The notes: a model not told the origin generated them from the sequence alone. DNA of 64,000 bases from an uncultured Clostridia bacterium (GCA_934476075.1 CAKSNH010000009.1:36416-100415), one strand, 5' to 3'. Shown: positions 51,984 through 61,614, counted from the first letter of the stretch. Translations and numbers: made by a program.

Positions 51984-53351
51984 TTATTTGCTGCGTTTGT
52001 CATTCCATTCATTTTTGATAACCTGTCTGCTTCTTGCAATGGCAAGTGAATTTTCAGGAACTTCATCTGTAATTGTAGAACCTGCCGCAATATATGCGTT
52101 CTTATTTACATTTACAGGGGACACTAAATTTGTGTTACAGCCGATAAACGCATTATCACCGATAACAGTAGTATATTTATTTTTACCGTCATAGTTTACG
52201 GTTACAGTACCGCAGCCGAAGTTTACGTTCTTGCCGACAATAGCGTCACCGACATATGTCAAGTGTGAAATCTTAGTACCATCGCCGATAGCAGCATTTT
52301 TAAGTTCAACAAAATCTCCGACTTTAACGTGCTTGCCAACCTTGCTGTTCGGTCTGATATAAGCAAACGGACCGACATTTGTTTCGCTGTCCACTTCACT
52401 GTCAGTGATAACAGAGCACATAACATTTACATTGTCATGTATTACCGAATTAACAATTTGTGAGTTAGCACCGATAACGGTATTGCTCCCGATTTTTGTG
52501 TCCCCTTTTAGGATTACATTCTGTTCAATTACCGTATCCTGTCCGATTTCAACAGTATCTTCGATTGAAACAGTTTCAGGGTGTATCATAGTAACGCCGT
52601 TTGCCATATGCTTTTTATTTATACGCATTTGCATAATCTCGTTTGCTTCCGATAATTGAATTTTATCGTTTATACCACGAATTTCATCATTATCATCAAT
52701 GCTGTACGCACCGACTTTTTGTCCCATTTTTATAAGTATTTCCAAAGTATCGGTTAAATAGTACTCTCCCTGTGCATTATTTGGAGTAATTTTATCCAAT
52801 GCGTAAATCAAGTCCTTTGCATTGAACACATACATTCCCGAATTAACTTCCTTTATGTCAATTTCATCTGCATTTGCGTCTTTTTGCTCAACAATTTTCA
52901 CAACGTCGCCGGCAGAATTTCTGACAATTCTTCCGTAGCCTGTGCTGTCGTCCAAAATAGCGGTAATAACGGTTGCCGCATTGCCCAATTCCTCATGGTA
53001 TTCAATAGCCGCTTTGATAGTTTCGCCCGTAACAAGCGGTGTATCGCCGTTTAATATAACAACATGACCCGTACAATTCTTGATAAAATCAGCCGCCTGC
53101 ATAACCGCATGACCTGTACCAAGCTGTTCTGTCTGATATGCAATTTCAGCCTTATCCTCAATCTGCGGTTTTACAACCTCGGCTTTATGACCGATTATCG
53201 CAACCACCTTACTCGCACCCGCATTTTTTGATGCGTCGATAACCCATTCGCAAAGTGCCTTGCCGCAAACCTTATGCATCACCTTAGGCATTTCGGATTT
53301 CATTCTCTTTCCCATACCTGCCGCTAAAATTACACTAATAAAATCTTGCAT
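51984..53351 (-). CDS. glmU: Bifunctional UDP-GlcNAc pyrophosphorylase / GlcN-1-P N-acetyltransferase
   Basis: Produces UDP-GlcNAc for peptidoglycan. The 455-residue protein has an N-terminal nucleotidyltransferase domain (VILAAGMGKRMKSEMPKVMH, EQLGTGHAVM, ILNGDTPL), and from about 250 a left-handed beta-helix acetyltransferase domain (FAYIRPNSKVGKHVKVGDFVEL, LTYVGDAIVGKNVNFGCGT). Its length is standard. It is 68 bases downstream of ribF on the same strand, with no terminator visible in between, so read-through from the translation operon is possible. Confidence 0.98.
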   Translation of the reverse strand: MQDFISVILAAGMGKRMKSEMPKVMHKVCGKALCEWVIDASKNAGASKVVAIIGHKAEVVKPQIEDKAEIAYQTEQLGTGHAVMQAADFIKNCTGHVVILNGDTPLVTGETIKAAIEYHEELGNAATVITAILDDSTGYGRIVRNSAGDVVKIVEQKDANADEIDIKEVNSGMYVFNAKDLIYALDKITPNNAQGEYYLTDTLEILIKMGQKVGAYSIDDNDEIRGINDKIQLSEANEIMQMRINKKHMANGVTMIHPETVSIEDTVEIGQDTVIEQNVILKGDTKIGSNTVIGANSQIVNSVIHDNVNVMCSVITDSEVDSETNVGPFAYIRPNSKVGKHVKVGDFVELKNAAIGDGTKISHLTYVGDAIVGKNVNFGCGTVTVNYDGKNKYTTVIGDNAFIGCNTNLVSPVNVNKNAYIAAGSTITDEVPENSLAIARSRQVIKNEWNDKRSK

Positions 53352-53419
53352 TTTAATATCCTCCCCAAGCTTTCTTTAAATACATTTTCTCATGTTTTGC
53401 ACTATATTTCAAGCATTTT

Positions 53420-54343
53420 CTAAAATAATTTCAAATTTCTCGTATGTTCGGCATCGCTTGAAATCTGATTTTTCAGCTGTTCCATATTTTCAAATTTAAT
53501 TTCGCCTCTGAGCCGCTCGATTAAATCCACCTTTACGCTTTCATTGTAAATATCTTCGTCAAAATCCAGCAAATGCGTTTCCACCGTTTTTCGCTGTGCG
53601 TTAAACGTCGGGTTATTACCGATATTTATGACGCTTTTATATTTTTTGCCCTTGACATATGTCACTCCCGCATACACACCGTCGGGCGGCAGAATTATAT
53701 CCTTTTCAAACTTCACATTTGCGGTCGGAAAACCCATTTTTCGTCCGTTCTGCAAACCACGCTCCACAAAACCCTCCACAAAAAACGGTCGTCCCAAAAA
53801 CTTCATAGCCTTTTGCATATCTCCGTCATTTATAATAGTTCTGATGTAGGTACTTCCCACCAATTCGCCGTCAAGCGTAACTTTTTCCGTCACATTAATC
53901 GATATATCATATTTTTTTCCTAATTCATAAAGCATTTTCGTGTTGCCCTGTGCCTTGTAGCCAAATCTGTAATCATATCCGACACAAATACATTTTGCTT
54001 TCAGATACTCTTTTAAAAACAAAATAAATTGTTCGGGAGTTTTTTTCATAAACTCCTCATCAAATTTTACAAAATATACAAAATCAACACCCGTATCTTT
54101 CAGAATATCAATTTTATAATTGTTCGGCATAATCAATGATATATTTCGTGAATGTGTAGTCTGTGCGGAGTGATGGTCAAACAGAAGTACACCGCTTTTA
54201 GTATTATGCTTTTTCGCAAATTCCACACATGAATTTATAATCTTCATATGTGCTATATGTAACCCGTCAAAGTTGCCCAAAGCCACCGCAGCAGCTTTAA
54301 AATCAACCTCATCTCCGGAATAAAATACTTTCAATACTGACAC
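53420..54343 (-). CDS. ribF: Bifunctional riboflavin kinase / FAD synthetase
   Basis: Makes FMN and FAD from riboflavin. The 307-residue protein has the N-terminal adenylyltransferase domain (VALGNFDGLHIAHMKII, GYDYRFGYKAQGNTKML, STYIRTIINDGDM) and C-terminal kinase domain (GRKMGFPTANVKFEKDIILPPDGVYAGV, INIGNNPTF, VETHLLDFDEDIY). It is the last gene of the rimP-infB-truB run, its usual place; no FMN riboswitch precedes it. Confidence 0.97.
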   Translation of the reverse strand: MSVLKVFYSGDEVDFKAAAVALGNFDGLHIAHMKIINSCVEFAKKHNTKSGVLLFDHHSAQTTHSRNISLIMPNNYKIDILKDTGVDFVYFVKFDEEFMKKTPEQFILFLKEYLKAKCICVGYDYRFGYKAQGNTKMLYELGKKYDISINVTEKVTLDGELVGSTYIRTIINDGDMQKAMKFLGRPFFVEGFVERGLQNGRKMGFPTANVKFEKDIILPPDGVYAGVTYVKGKKYKSVINIGNNPTFNAQRKTVETHLLDFDEDIYNESVKVDLIERLRGEIKFENMEQLKNQISSDAEHTRNLKLF

Positions 54344-54364
54344 TCTCCCTTTATGAAAATATTC

Positions 54365-55243
54365 TCAGCACCAAAATGCTTTTTTCAATACCAATCTGCC
54401 GTCTTTTGCCTCCGACACGCAAAGGAAAACTCCCTTATCGTCATACACTCTGTATTCTCTGCCGTCGATTATTCCTTTCGCACTCACACGCACACCGTCC
54501 TGAACACGCTTGCTTTGTATCTCGCTTAACGTTATCTTGTCCAAATGTTCAAACAATCTTTCAAGCGGTACTAATGCAGTATCCAGCGTGCCGTTTTCTT
54601 TCATGCCGTTTAATTCTTCCAAAGTATAGCTTTCGTCAATATTAAAAATACTGCTTTTTGTACGCTGCAAAGTGTTCATATACGCACCGCAGCCAAGCTT
54701 TATACCAATATCCTCGCACAATGTACGAATATATGTCCCCTTTGAACAATGCACATCTATTACTATCCGCCAATCCTTTTCATCAATATCGACAATATCG
54801 ATTTTATAAATAGTAACCTTACGCTTTTTTCTTTCAATTTCTATACCTTTTCGTGCAAGTTCATACAGCTTTTTGCCCTGAATTTTAACCGCCGAATACA
54901 TAGGCGGCACTTGTTCAATCTCCCCGACAAAGCTTTGTATTGCGTCTTTCACCTTCCCGCAGTCGGTATTTACTTCACATTCGGATAATATTTCACCCTC
55001 GGCGTCCTGTGTATCGGTAGTCATACCAAGTATAAATTCCGCTCTGTAACACTTGTCGGAAAATGTCAGCATATCTGCCGCTTTTGTCGCCCTGCCGATA
55101 CATACCGGCAGCACACCGCTCGCCTCAGGATCCAGCGTACCCGTATGTCCGACTTTTTTGATGCCTGTTAATCGTCTTACAAAATACACCATATCATGTG
55201 ATGTTTTACCGATAGGTTTATTAATAACTATAACTCCGTCCAT
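54365..55243 (-). CDS. truB: tRNA pseudouridine-55 synthase
   Basis: Isomerises U55 in the T-loop of tRNAs. The 292-residue protein has VINKPIGKTSHD, the catalytic Asp in VGHTGTLDPEASGVLP, the RAEFILGMTTDTQDAEG motif, YSAVKIQGKKLYELAR, and a small C-terminal PUA-like part. It lies 10 bases after nrnA. Confidence 0.97.
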   Translation of the reverse strand: MDGVIVINKPIGKTSHDMVYFVRRLTGIKKVGHTGTLDPEASGVLPVCIGRATKAADMLTFSDKCYRAEFILGMTTDTQDAEGEILSECEVNTDCGKVKDAIQSFVGEIEQVPPMYSAVKIQGKKLYELARKGIEIERKKRKVTIYKIDIVDIDEKDWRIVIDVHCSKGTYIRTLCEDIGIKLGCGAYMNTLQRTKSSIFNIDESYTLEELNGMKENGTLDTALVPLERLFEHLDKITLSEIQSKRVQDGVRVSAKGIIDGREYRVYDDKGVFLCVSEAKDGRLVLKKAFWC

Positions 55244-55253
55244 TGTTCCTCCG

Positions 55254-56195
55254 TCAAATTACATCTTTAAATAAATCCACCACAATTTTTTCCGCCTCGT
55301 CAATAGTGGTGTTAAGTGCCGCTCCTGCCGCCATTTTGTGACCGCCGCCGCCTATTTCGACAGCTTTTTCCGCAACATTAACTCTGCCGTTTGAACGCAG
55401 ACTGATTTTCACTTTATCGTCACGCTTTTTCAAGCTGACCGCAACATCGCAGCCCTTAATTCTTCTCGGAATATCCACAAAATCGCCGATTGCATTTTCC
55501 GCAACATCATATTTTTCAAACATATCTTTCGTAACCGCAACCAAACAAAGCTTACCGCCATAATAGCTTTTAATATTCTGCATAACTTCCGCACGAAGCT
55601 GCATATTTTTAAGTTCCTCGGTATCAAAAAGAATTTTTGTTATATCCGCATGATTGATATTGTATTCCAATAAATCCGCAACTACCCGCATTGTAGCCGG
55701 CGAAACATTGCTGTATTTGAAACAGCCCGTATCGGTCGCAATGGCAGTGTACAGGCACTTTGCCGTATATTCTGTAAGACCGCCCATCTCCTTAAACAAG
55801 CCGTACAATATCTGTGCGGTAGCCGCCGCATCACCGTCCACATAATTTATCTTTGCATAATTTGTATTGGTGTAATGGTGGTCTATATTCACCGTATTTT
55901 TTGCATTTTCAAAAATTTTAATTCTGTCGCCCAAGCGTCCCAAATCACCGCTGTCCAAACATATACACAAATCGCACTGCACGTCCATGTCATCGGTGTA
56001 CACCACATAATCATGTGCAATATAGTCAAGATTATCCTTTACAGGCTCGCTTGTGTAATATGTAACCTTTTTACCCATTCTTTCAAGCACTTCCGCCATA
56101 GCAAAGGAGCTCCCAACTGCGTCGGGGTCTTCGCTAATATGTGCCAAAATCACAATATTCTCCGCATCATTTATCGCTTTTATCACATTTTGCAT
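55254..56195 (-). CDS. nrnA: DHH-family phosphoesterase, NrnA type (oligoribonuclease/pAp phosphatase)
   Basis: Degrades 2-5-base oligoribonucleotides and dephosphorylates pAp in Bacillus and relatives. The 313-residue protein has the DHH motifs: AHISEDPDAVGSS, LDSGDLGRLG, VNIDHHYTNTNYAKIN (DHH), a DHHA1 domain and the terminal GGGGHKMAAGA. Its position between rbfA and truB is the standard Bacillota order. Confidence 0.94.
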   Translation of the reverse strand: MQNVIKAINDAENIVILAHISEDPDAVGSSFAMAEVLERMGKKVTYYTSEPVKDNLDYIAHDYVVYTDDMDVQCDLCICLDSGDLGRLGDRIKIFENAKNTVNIDHHYTNTNYAKINYVDGDAAATAQILYGLFKEMGGLTEYTAKCLYTAIATDTGCFKYSNVSPATMRVVADLLEYNINHADITKILFDTEELKNMQLRAEVMQNIKSYYGGKLCLVAVTKDMFEKYDVAENAIGDFVDIPRRIKGCDVAVSLKKRDDKVKISLRSNGRVNVAEKAVEIGGGGHKMAAGAALNTTIDEAEKIVVDLFKDVI

Positions 56196-56231
56196 GGTAT
56201 CATTCCTTTCGGATTTTAAAATAGAAAATAG

Positions 56232-56260
56232 TATAGGCGAACAAAATCTGCCCGCCTATA
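56232..56260 (-). other. Hairpin between rbfA and nrnA
   Basis: TATAGGCG (56232-56239) pairs perfectly with CGCCTATA (56253-56260). No T-run follows on the coding strand, so it is probably an mRNA stability or processing element inside the operon. Confidence 0.5.
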
Positions 56261-56266
56261 TAAAAA

Positions 56267-56608
56267 TTACTTATTAACTTTTTTTATAAGCTCGTTAATA
56301 TAAGCACCCTGTTCTATTGAATGGTCTAATTCAAAAATAAATTCCGGTGCATATCTAAGCTGTAATCTGTGCCCGATTTCACGGCGGATAAATCCCGCCG
56401 CACTTTTTAAACCCTCGATAGCCGTTTTCTGCACCTGTTCATCACCCATAACGCTTATATATGCTTTTGCATAACGCAAATCCTTTGTTACATGAACCGC
56501 AACCACGCTGGTAAGCATAGGTATTCTTGTATCTTTCAATTCACGGATTACGCTGCTTAATTCTCTGCGAACTTCTTCGTTAATTTTGTTTTCTCTATTT
56601 TGAGCCAT
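56267..56608 (-). CDS. rbfA: Ribosome-binding factor A
   Basis: 30S maturation factor that binds near helix 1 of 16S rRNA. The 113-residue protein has the KH-like fold signatures: REVRRELSSVIRELKD (as RRELSSVIRE), LTSVVAVHVTKDLRYAKAYISV, LKSAAGFIRREIGHRLQLRYAPEFIFELDHSIE split over two strands, and INELIKKV. It follows infB. Confidence 0.96.
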   Translation of the reverse strand: MAQNRENKINEEVRRELSSVIRELKDTRIPMLTSVVAVHVTKDLRYAKAYISVMGDEQVQKTAIEGLKSAAGFIRREIGHRLQLRYAPEFIFELDHSIEQGAYINELIKKVNK

Positions 56609-56688
56609 AACTGCCTCCTATTTCCCGATATATATTGCTTACAAATATTTAATGCTCCGCCCTATAATATCGTTTAATTAAACAGTAA

Positions 56689-59088
56689 TTATCTTTCAAT
56701 TTGTTCCATAGTAAAACATTCGATGATGTCGCCTTCTTTAATATCGTTGAATTTTTCAATTCCGATACCACATTCATAGCCTTCCGATACTTCTTTCGCA
56801 TCATCTTTGAAACGTTTCAAGCTGTCGATTACACCCTCGTGAACCACAATACCATCTCTTACAAGTCTGATTTGTTCACTTCTTGCAATCTTACCGTCAG
56901 TAACATATGCACCGGCGATAGTACCTACGCCCGAAACCTTAAATGTTTGTCTTACTTCGGCATGACCGATAACAACTTCCTTATATTCAGGGTCAAGCAT
57001 ACCTTTCATAGCCGCTTCGATTTCTTCGATAGCCTGATAGATTACACGATATAGTCTAATATCTACATTCTTATTTTCAGCCGCCGCACTCGCACCGTTG
57101 TCAGGACGTACATTAAAGCCTACGATAATAGCGTTTGACGCATCGGCAAGCATAACGTCGGATTCATTGACCGCACCTACACCGCCGTGGATAGCACGAA
57201 CACGAACCTCATCATTAGACAATTTTTCCAATGACTGTTTGACCGCCTCAACAGAACCCTGTACGTCAGCCTTGATGATAACGTTAAGCTCTTTCATGTT
57301 ACCCTCATCAATTTGTGAGAACAAATTATCAAGAGAAACCTTAACAGCTGAATTAAATCTTGTTTCTTTCTGAGCCTGTTTACGAGATTCGGCAACATCA
57401 CGAGCCAATTTTTCGTCTTGAACAACATGGAATTGGTCACCGCCCGAAGGAGCTTCCGACAATCCCAAAATCTCAACCGGAGTTGACGGAGCAGCAGTTT
57501 TAACACGTCTGCCCTTATCGTTAATCATTGCACGAACTCTGCCGACAGCAGTTCCGGCAATAACAATATCTCCGACCTTCAAAGTACCGTCTTGTACAAG
57601 TACGGTAGCGACAGGACCACGTCCCTTGTCAATTTCAGCCTCGATAACCGCACCCTTTGCCGGCTTATTCGGATTAGCTTTCAATTCCTGCATATCCGCA
57701 ACCAAAAGCACCATTTCCAAAAGACCGTCAATATTAATGCGTTTCTTAGCCGAAACTTCAACACAAACTGTGTCGCCGCCCCATTCTTCCGGTACAAGCT
57801 CATGTTCAACAAGCATCTGTTTAACTCTGTCTACATTTGCACCCTCTTTATCAATCTTGTTGATAGCAACAATGATTGTTACGCCGGCTGCTTTTGCGTG
57901 GTTAATAGCCTCGATAGTCTGCGGCATGATACCGTCATCGGCGGCAACAACCAAAATAGCTACGTCAGTAACCTGTGCACCTCTCGCACGCATTGTTGTG
58001 AACGCTTCATGTCCCGGAGTATCAAGGAAAGTAATATCTCTGTCATTAAGTCTTACGCTGTAAGCACCGATATGCTGTGTAATACCGCCCGCCTCAGTAT
58101 CGGTTACACTTGTGTGACGGATTGCGTCAAGCAATGATGTTTTACCATGGTCAACGTGACCCATAACAACTACAACCGGCGGACGAGGTACTAAATCGGC
58201 AGGGTCGTCTTCTTCCTCTTGGAAAAGAATATCTTCTTTTGTCAAAACAACTTCTTTTTTAACGCTTACACCGAAATCATCAGCAATCAAAGTGGCTGTT
58301 TCAAAATCAATGGTTTGAGTGATTGTAGCCATAACGCCAAGCATCATAAGCTTTTTGATAACCTCAGCCGCACCCTTGCCAAGCTTTTGAGCAAAATCAC
58401 CGACTGTAATTTCTTCCGGAATTTCAATCTCTGTCGGAACTTCCTGTTTCGGCTGTTCCGCCTTTTTGCTGTTATTGCTATTCTTTGCGGCTTTTACCGG
58501 TTCTTCCGCTCTGTTTTTCTTATTTTTCTTTTTCTTCTTGCGGTTGTCGTCCATCTTTATGTTTTCAGGAACCAATTCTTCTTCAATTCTCTCAACATTC
58601 TCAATCTTATCAAGTTCAACCGTAGATTGGCGAGTGTCAACATATCTTACATTATTTTTTGCAGTTTCTTCTTTTATAATAATCTCTTCTTCAATATTTT
58701 TCACTGGCTTATCATTTTCAACTTTCTTAGTTTTTTCTTGTTTGGCTTTGTCTTGTTTAACAGGTTTTTCAGACTGTTCTTTCTTCGCCTTATCTTTTTC
58801 AGCCTTTTTGGAAACGGTTTCTTTCTTTTCTGCTTTTTCAGCCTTTTCCTTTTTCTCTTGTTTAGGTTCTTCCTTCTTCGCCTTAACCTCACTCAAAGGC
58901 ATATCTCCTATATCATTCTGCTGAGTATATATCTCCAAAATCAGACTAAGCTGGTCGTCCTCCAATGTACTCATATGGTTTTTTACTGTTATTCCGTGTT
59001 CTGCTAATTTTTCTATGATGTCCTTACTGTTTGTTTTCAAATCCTTTGCAATTTCATGCACTCTTGGTTTTGTTGATGTTTTTGCCAT
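56689..59088 (-). CDS. infB: Translation initiation factor IF-2
   Basis: GTPase that brings initiator tRNA to the ribosome. The 799-residue protein has an IF2-N domain (KPRVHEIAKDLKTNSKDI), a long Lys/Glu-rich linker (about 75-210), a second IF2-N module (VGDFAQKLGKGAAEVIKKLM), the GTPase domain (GHVDHGKTSLLDAIR, DTPGHEAFTTMRARG, NKIDKEG) and domains II-IV. The ATG at 59088 lies nine bases after GGAGGTG; a GTG four codons earlier is part of that ribosome-binding site and is rejected. Confidence 0.98.
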   Translation of the reverse strand: MAKTSTKPRVHEIAKDLKTNSKDIIEKLAEHGITVKNHMSTLEDDQLSLILEIYTQQNDIGDMPLSEVKAKKEEPKQEKKEKAEKAEKKETVSKKAEKDKAKKEQSEKPVKQDKAKQEKTKKVENDKPVKNIEEEIIIKEETAKNNVRYVDTRQSTVELDKIENVERIEEELVPENIKMDDNRKKKKKNKKNRAEEPVKAAKNSNNSKKAEQPKQEVPTEIEIPEEITVGDFAQKLGKGAAEVIKKLMMLGVMATITQTIDFETATLIADDFGVSVKKEVVLTKEDILFQEEEDDPADLVPRPPVVVVMGHVDHGKTSLLDAIRHTSVTDTEAGGITQHIGAYSVRLNDRDITFLDTPGHEAFTTMRARGAQVTDVAILVVAADDGIMPQTIEAINHAKAAGVTIIVAINKIDKEGANVDRVKQMLVEHELVPEEWGGDTVCVEVSAKKRINIDGLLEMVLLVADMQELKANPNKPAKGAVIEAEIDKGRGPVATVLVQDGTLKVGDIVIAGTAVGRVRAMINDKGRRVKTAAPSTPVEILGLSEAPSGGDQFHVVQDEKLARDVAESRKQAQKETRFNSAVKVSLDNLFSQIDEGNMKELNVIIKADVQGSVEAVKQSLEKLSNDEVRVRAIHGGVGAVNESDVMLADASNAIIVGFNVRPDNGASAAAENKNVDIRLYRVIYQAIEEIEAAMKGMLDPEYKEVVIGHAEVRQTFKVSGVGTIAGAYVTDGKIARSEQIRLVRDGIVVHEGVIDSLKRFKDDAKEVSEGYECGIGIEKFNDIKEGDIIECFTMEQIER

Positions 59089-59146
59089 ACTTTCTTTCAC
59101 CTCCGCTAAACTTTCGACATAAACGCCATTATATATAAAGTTCTCT

Positions 59147-59470
59147 TTATGAACCTTGCATATTCATTTCATCGGTATATTTTTTCATAATCGCCTTTGC
59201 AAAATTTCTGTCATTCACCGATGCGACCACTCTTTCGCCGCCGCCCGTAAACTGTCCGATACGCTCCATATCCGAATAAACAATATATTCCACACCGTAA
59301 TATTCACACGCATTCTGTATTGATTTTTGGGTGGAAACCGACGCATCTTCCGCAATTATGATTAATTCCGATATACCTTCCTTAATAGCCTTGTCGCACA
59401 GAAAATCACCGCTCGTAACCTTCCCCGCTTTTTTTGCCATACCAAGCATTGATAATACTTTACTGTTCAT
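59147..59470 (-). CDS. ylxQ: Ribosomal L7Ae/L30e-like RNA-binding protein (YlxQ)
   Basis: A 107-residue member of the L7Ae/L30e/YlxQ family, which binds kink-turn RNA; its role in Bacillota is not settled. SKVLSMLGMAKKAGKVTSGDF, LIIIAEDASVSTQKSI and GQFTGGGERVVASVNDRNFAKAI carry the fold. The ATG at 59470 is inside the end of the rnpM gene (11-base overlap), and GGAGA lies upstream. It sits between rnpM and infB as in B. subtilis. Confidence 0.93.
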   Translation of the reverse strand: MNSKVLSMLGMAKKAGKVTSGDFLCDKAIKEGISELIIIAEDASVSTQKSIQNACEYYGVEYIVYSDMERIGQFTGGGERVVASVNDRNFAKAIMKKYTDEMNMQGS

Positions 59471-59744
59471 CGTTATCTTCTCCCGACATATTAATCTCAC
59501 TTAAAATGTCATCATAAACATTGGTCATTTTTCCTTTAAAAATCCGTTCAAGGGCTTTTTTCTTCTCCGCCGATTTCAGACATTTGTCATCTCGGCATAT
59601 GTAAGCACCCCGACCGAATTTTTTCTTATTCAAATCAAGACCCACATCACCCGTTTCAAAATCCTTAACGACTCTTATAAGTTCTTTTACGGGTTTCATC
59701 TCTCTGCATCCGACGCACATTCTGAGCGGAATATGTTTTTCCAT
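59460..59744 (-). CDS. rnpM: RNase P modulator RnpM (YlxR, DUF448)
   Basis: A 94-residue RNA-binding protein, in B. subtilis reported to bind and modulate RNase P. The signature RMCVGCREMKPVKELIRVV, the FGRGAYICRDDKCLKSA motif with its arginine-glycine-arginine-like loop, and four cysteines (two CxxC-like pairs) are present. The ATG at 59744 follows GGAGATTGG; the longer reading adds a non-conserved tail. It lies between nusA and ylxQ. Confidence 0.93.
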   Translation of the reverse strand: MEKHIPLRMCVGCREMKPVKELIRVVKDFETGDVGLDLNKKKFGRGAYICRDDKCLKSAEKKKALERIFKGKMTNVYDDILSEINMSGEDNDEQ

Positions 59745-59818
59745 ACCAATCTCCAATCCTTCCATAATAGATTTGGCAAACGGCATAGAATATGTTAGAA
59801 TTCAATAACCGTTTTGTA

Positions 59819-60874
59819 TTAGTTTTCTTCTGTTTGTTCTTCTGAATTTTCGGTTGAAATATCTATTTTCCAGCCTGTAAGACGTGCCGCAAGACGAACA
59901 TTCTGTCCCGACTTACCGATAGCAAGTGACAGCTGATACTCAGGCACTTTAACCTTTGCACTCTTTTCTTCTTCGTTAATTTCCACAGACAAAACCTGTG
60001 ACGGACTAAGACTTGCCGCAATAAACTCAGCCGGATTTTCGCTCCATTTGATAACGTCAATCTTCTCGTTCTTCAATTCTTCGCCGATATTTTTAACTCT
60101 CATACCGCCCGGTCCGATACAGGCACCCTGAGGGTCAACGTCAGGGTCTTTTGAATAAACGGCGATTTTTGTTCTTGAACCTGCCTCTCTCGACACGCTC
60201 TTAATTTCCACAATTCCGTCCTGAATTTCAGGAACTTCCTGTGCAAATAATTTCTTTACAAGTCCCGGATGTGTTCTTGAAAGAATAATTCTTGTATTTT
60301 TTGAATCGTTCTTAACCTCACTCACATAGCACTTAATCCATTGATGAAGCTCGTATGTTTCGCCCTTAACCTGTTCATTTACGGGAAGTATTGCTTCAAG
60401 CTTGCCTATGTCAACGAATACGTTTCCACGCTCTATACGTTCAATTTTTCCCGATACAATTTCATTTGTCTTTTCTGTATATTCATTGTATAAAATTCCA
60501 CGTTCAGCCTCACGCAGTCTTTGCGTTACCACTTGTTTTGCCGTCATTGCCGCAATACGTCCGAAATCCTTCGGAGTAACTTCAACGTCAACAAAATCTC
60601 CCAAATCATACTGACCGCTTATTTTTCTTGCATCTTCAAGAGAAATTTCCGTTTGTGACTCCTCGTCCTCAACAAGCTCCACAACTTCTTTGTGTGCATA
60701 AACCTTTATGCCGTCCTCGTCAATTTTAATTCTTACATCAGCGTTTTGTGCCGATGTAAAATTCTTCTTATATGCTGCAACCAATGCTGCGTCAAGTGCA
60801 TCAAGTATAACGTCTTTGCTTATACCTTTTTCCTTTCCCAAATCAGTCAAAGCATTTATGAACTCGTTATTCAT
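59819..60874 (-). CDS. nusA: Transcription termination/antitermination factor NusA
   Basis: Binds RNA polymerase and nascent RNA, modulating pausing and intrinsic termination. The 351-residue protein has the N-terminal polymerase-binding domain, an S1 domain (VSGKIERIERGNVFVDIGKLEA), and KH1/KH2 (DPQGACIGPGGMRVKNI, LSLAIGKSGQNVRLAARLTGW). It lacks the extra acidic C-terminal repeats of proteobacterial NusA, as is normal in Bacillota. The ATG at 60874 is the usual MNNEFI-type start. Confidence 0.97.
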   Translation of the reverse strand: MNNEFINALTDLGKEKGISKDVILDALDAALVAAYKKNFTSAQNADVRIKIDEDGIKVYAHKEVVELVEDEESQTEISLEDARKISGQYDLGDFVDVEVTPKDFGRIAAMTAKQVVTQRLREAERGILYNEYTEKTNEIVSGKIERIERGNVFVDIGKLEAILPVNEQVKGETYELHQWIKCYVSEVKNDSKNTRIILSRTHPGLVKKLFAQEVPEIQDGIVEIKSVSREAGSRTKIAVYSKDPDVDPQGACIGPGGMRVKNIGEELKNEKIDVIKWSENPAEFIAASLSPSQVLSVEINEEEKSAKVKVPEYQLSLAIGKSGQNVRLAARLTGWKIDISTENSEEQTEEN

Positions 60875-60898
60875 TTTTCCAATCCATCCTCTCAAATT

Positions 60899-61357
60899 TT
60901 AAAAATCAAATGCCAATCTAATATATACAGCCTCTGACAAATTAACCGGTATAGTTTTACCGTCTGTTTCTATTTGTGCGGTTTTATTCTCGTATCCGTT
61001 CAAAATCCCACGAAATTCCTTTTTGCCGTCTATCGCCTTGTATAGCTTAACTTCCACTTCTCTGCCAATATAATACAAAAACTCACGTTCTTTTTTCAGT
61101 TTTCTGTCCACACCCGGAGACGTCACTTCAAGACAATACGGTTCTTTAATCGGGTCTTTTTCGTCAAGAACATCGCTGAGTGCTCTGCTCACGTTTTCGC
61201 AGTCATCAATACCGATACCACCCTCCTTGTCAAGAGCAATTCTAAGTACCCAATCCTTACCTTCTTTTTTGTATTCCACATCTACAACATATGCCCCATA
61301 TTGCTCGGCAATACCCTCAACAATATTAAGCACTGTAATTTCTGTTTGATTTGCCAC
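60899..61357 (-). CDS. rimP: Ribosome maturation factor RimP
   Basis: Needed for 30S maturation. The 152-residue protein has AEQYGAYVVDVEYKKEG, LRIALDKEGGIGIDDCENVSRALS, the EVTSPGVDRKL signature, and a C-terminal Sm-like domain. The start is GTG at 61357, six bases after AAAGGTGG; longer readings add a hydrophobic stretch not found in RimP. It is the first gene of the conserved rimP-nusA-rnpM-ylxQ-infB operon. Confidence 0.96.
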   Translation of the reverse strand: MANQTEITVLNIVEGIAEQYGAYVVDVEYKKEGKDWVLRIALDKEGGIGIDDCENVSRALSDVLDEKDPIKEPYCLEVTSPGVDRKLKKEREFLYYIGREVEVKLYKAIDGKKEFRGILNGYENKTAQIETDGKTIPVNLSEAVYIRLAFDF

Positions 61358-61422
61358 AAGAAACCACCTTTCACAATCTGTTATAAAAATCAGAACAGTA
61401 AAAAATATCGTAACAATATGAA

Positions 61423-61447
61423 AGAGTGGGATAATAAAACCCACTCT
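61423..61447 (-). promoter_or_regulatory. Leader hairpin before rimP
   Basis: AGAGTGGG (61423-61430) pairs with CCCACTCT (61440-61447) in the untranslated leader of the rimP operon, about 25-50 bases after the predicted transcription start. It has no T-run and could be a NusA-related or stability element. Confidence 0.45.
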
Positions 61448-61476
61448 CCTCAAAACTTACTATTCTACTACTTCCT

Positions 61477-61505
61477 ATTATACCATCATTTCTATATTAT
61501 TTCAA
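61477..61505 (-). promoter_or_regulatory. Sigma-A promoter of the rimP-nusA-infB operon
   Basis: On the minus strand TTGAAA (61500-61505), 17-base spacer, TATAAT (61477-61482), about 120 bases before the GTG of rimP. Confidence 0.75.
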
Positions 61506-61584
61506 GTTTTTTTTAATATTTTCTTTGACATATAAATATTTTATACACTTTGTATACAAAATATAACTAAAACATCGCTATTGC

Positions 61585-61614
61585 TTGACAAATAAGTCAT
61601 GATAGATATATAAT
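61585..61614 (+). promoter_or_regulatory. Sigma-A promoter for the DUF975-like gene
   Basis: Perfect TTGACA (61585-61590), 18-base spacer, perfect TATAAT (61609-61614), 35 bases before the start codon. Confidence 0.8.

Noticed and set aside
53352..54400. FMN riboswitch controlling ribF
   Set aside because: ribF lies 21 bases after truB in an operon; no RFN element is visible.
58219..59007. Long plus-strand frame rich in Phe and Leu opposite infB
   Set aside because: It is the antisense shadow of the Lys/Glu-rich IF-2 linker; infB is intact and well conserved.
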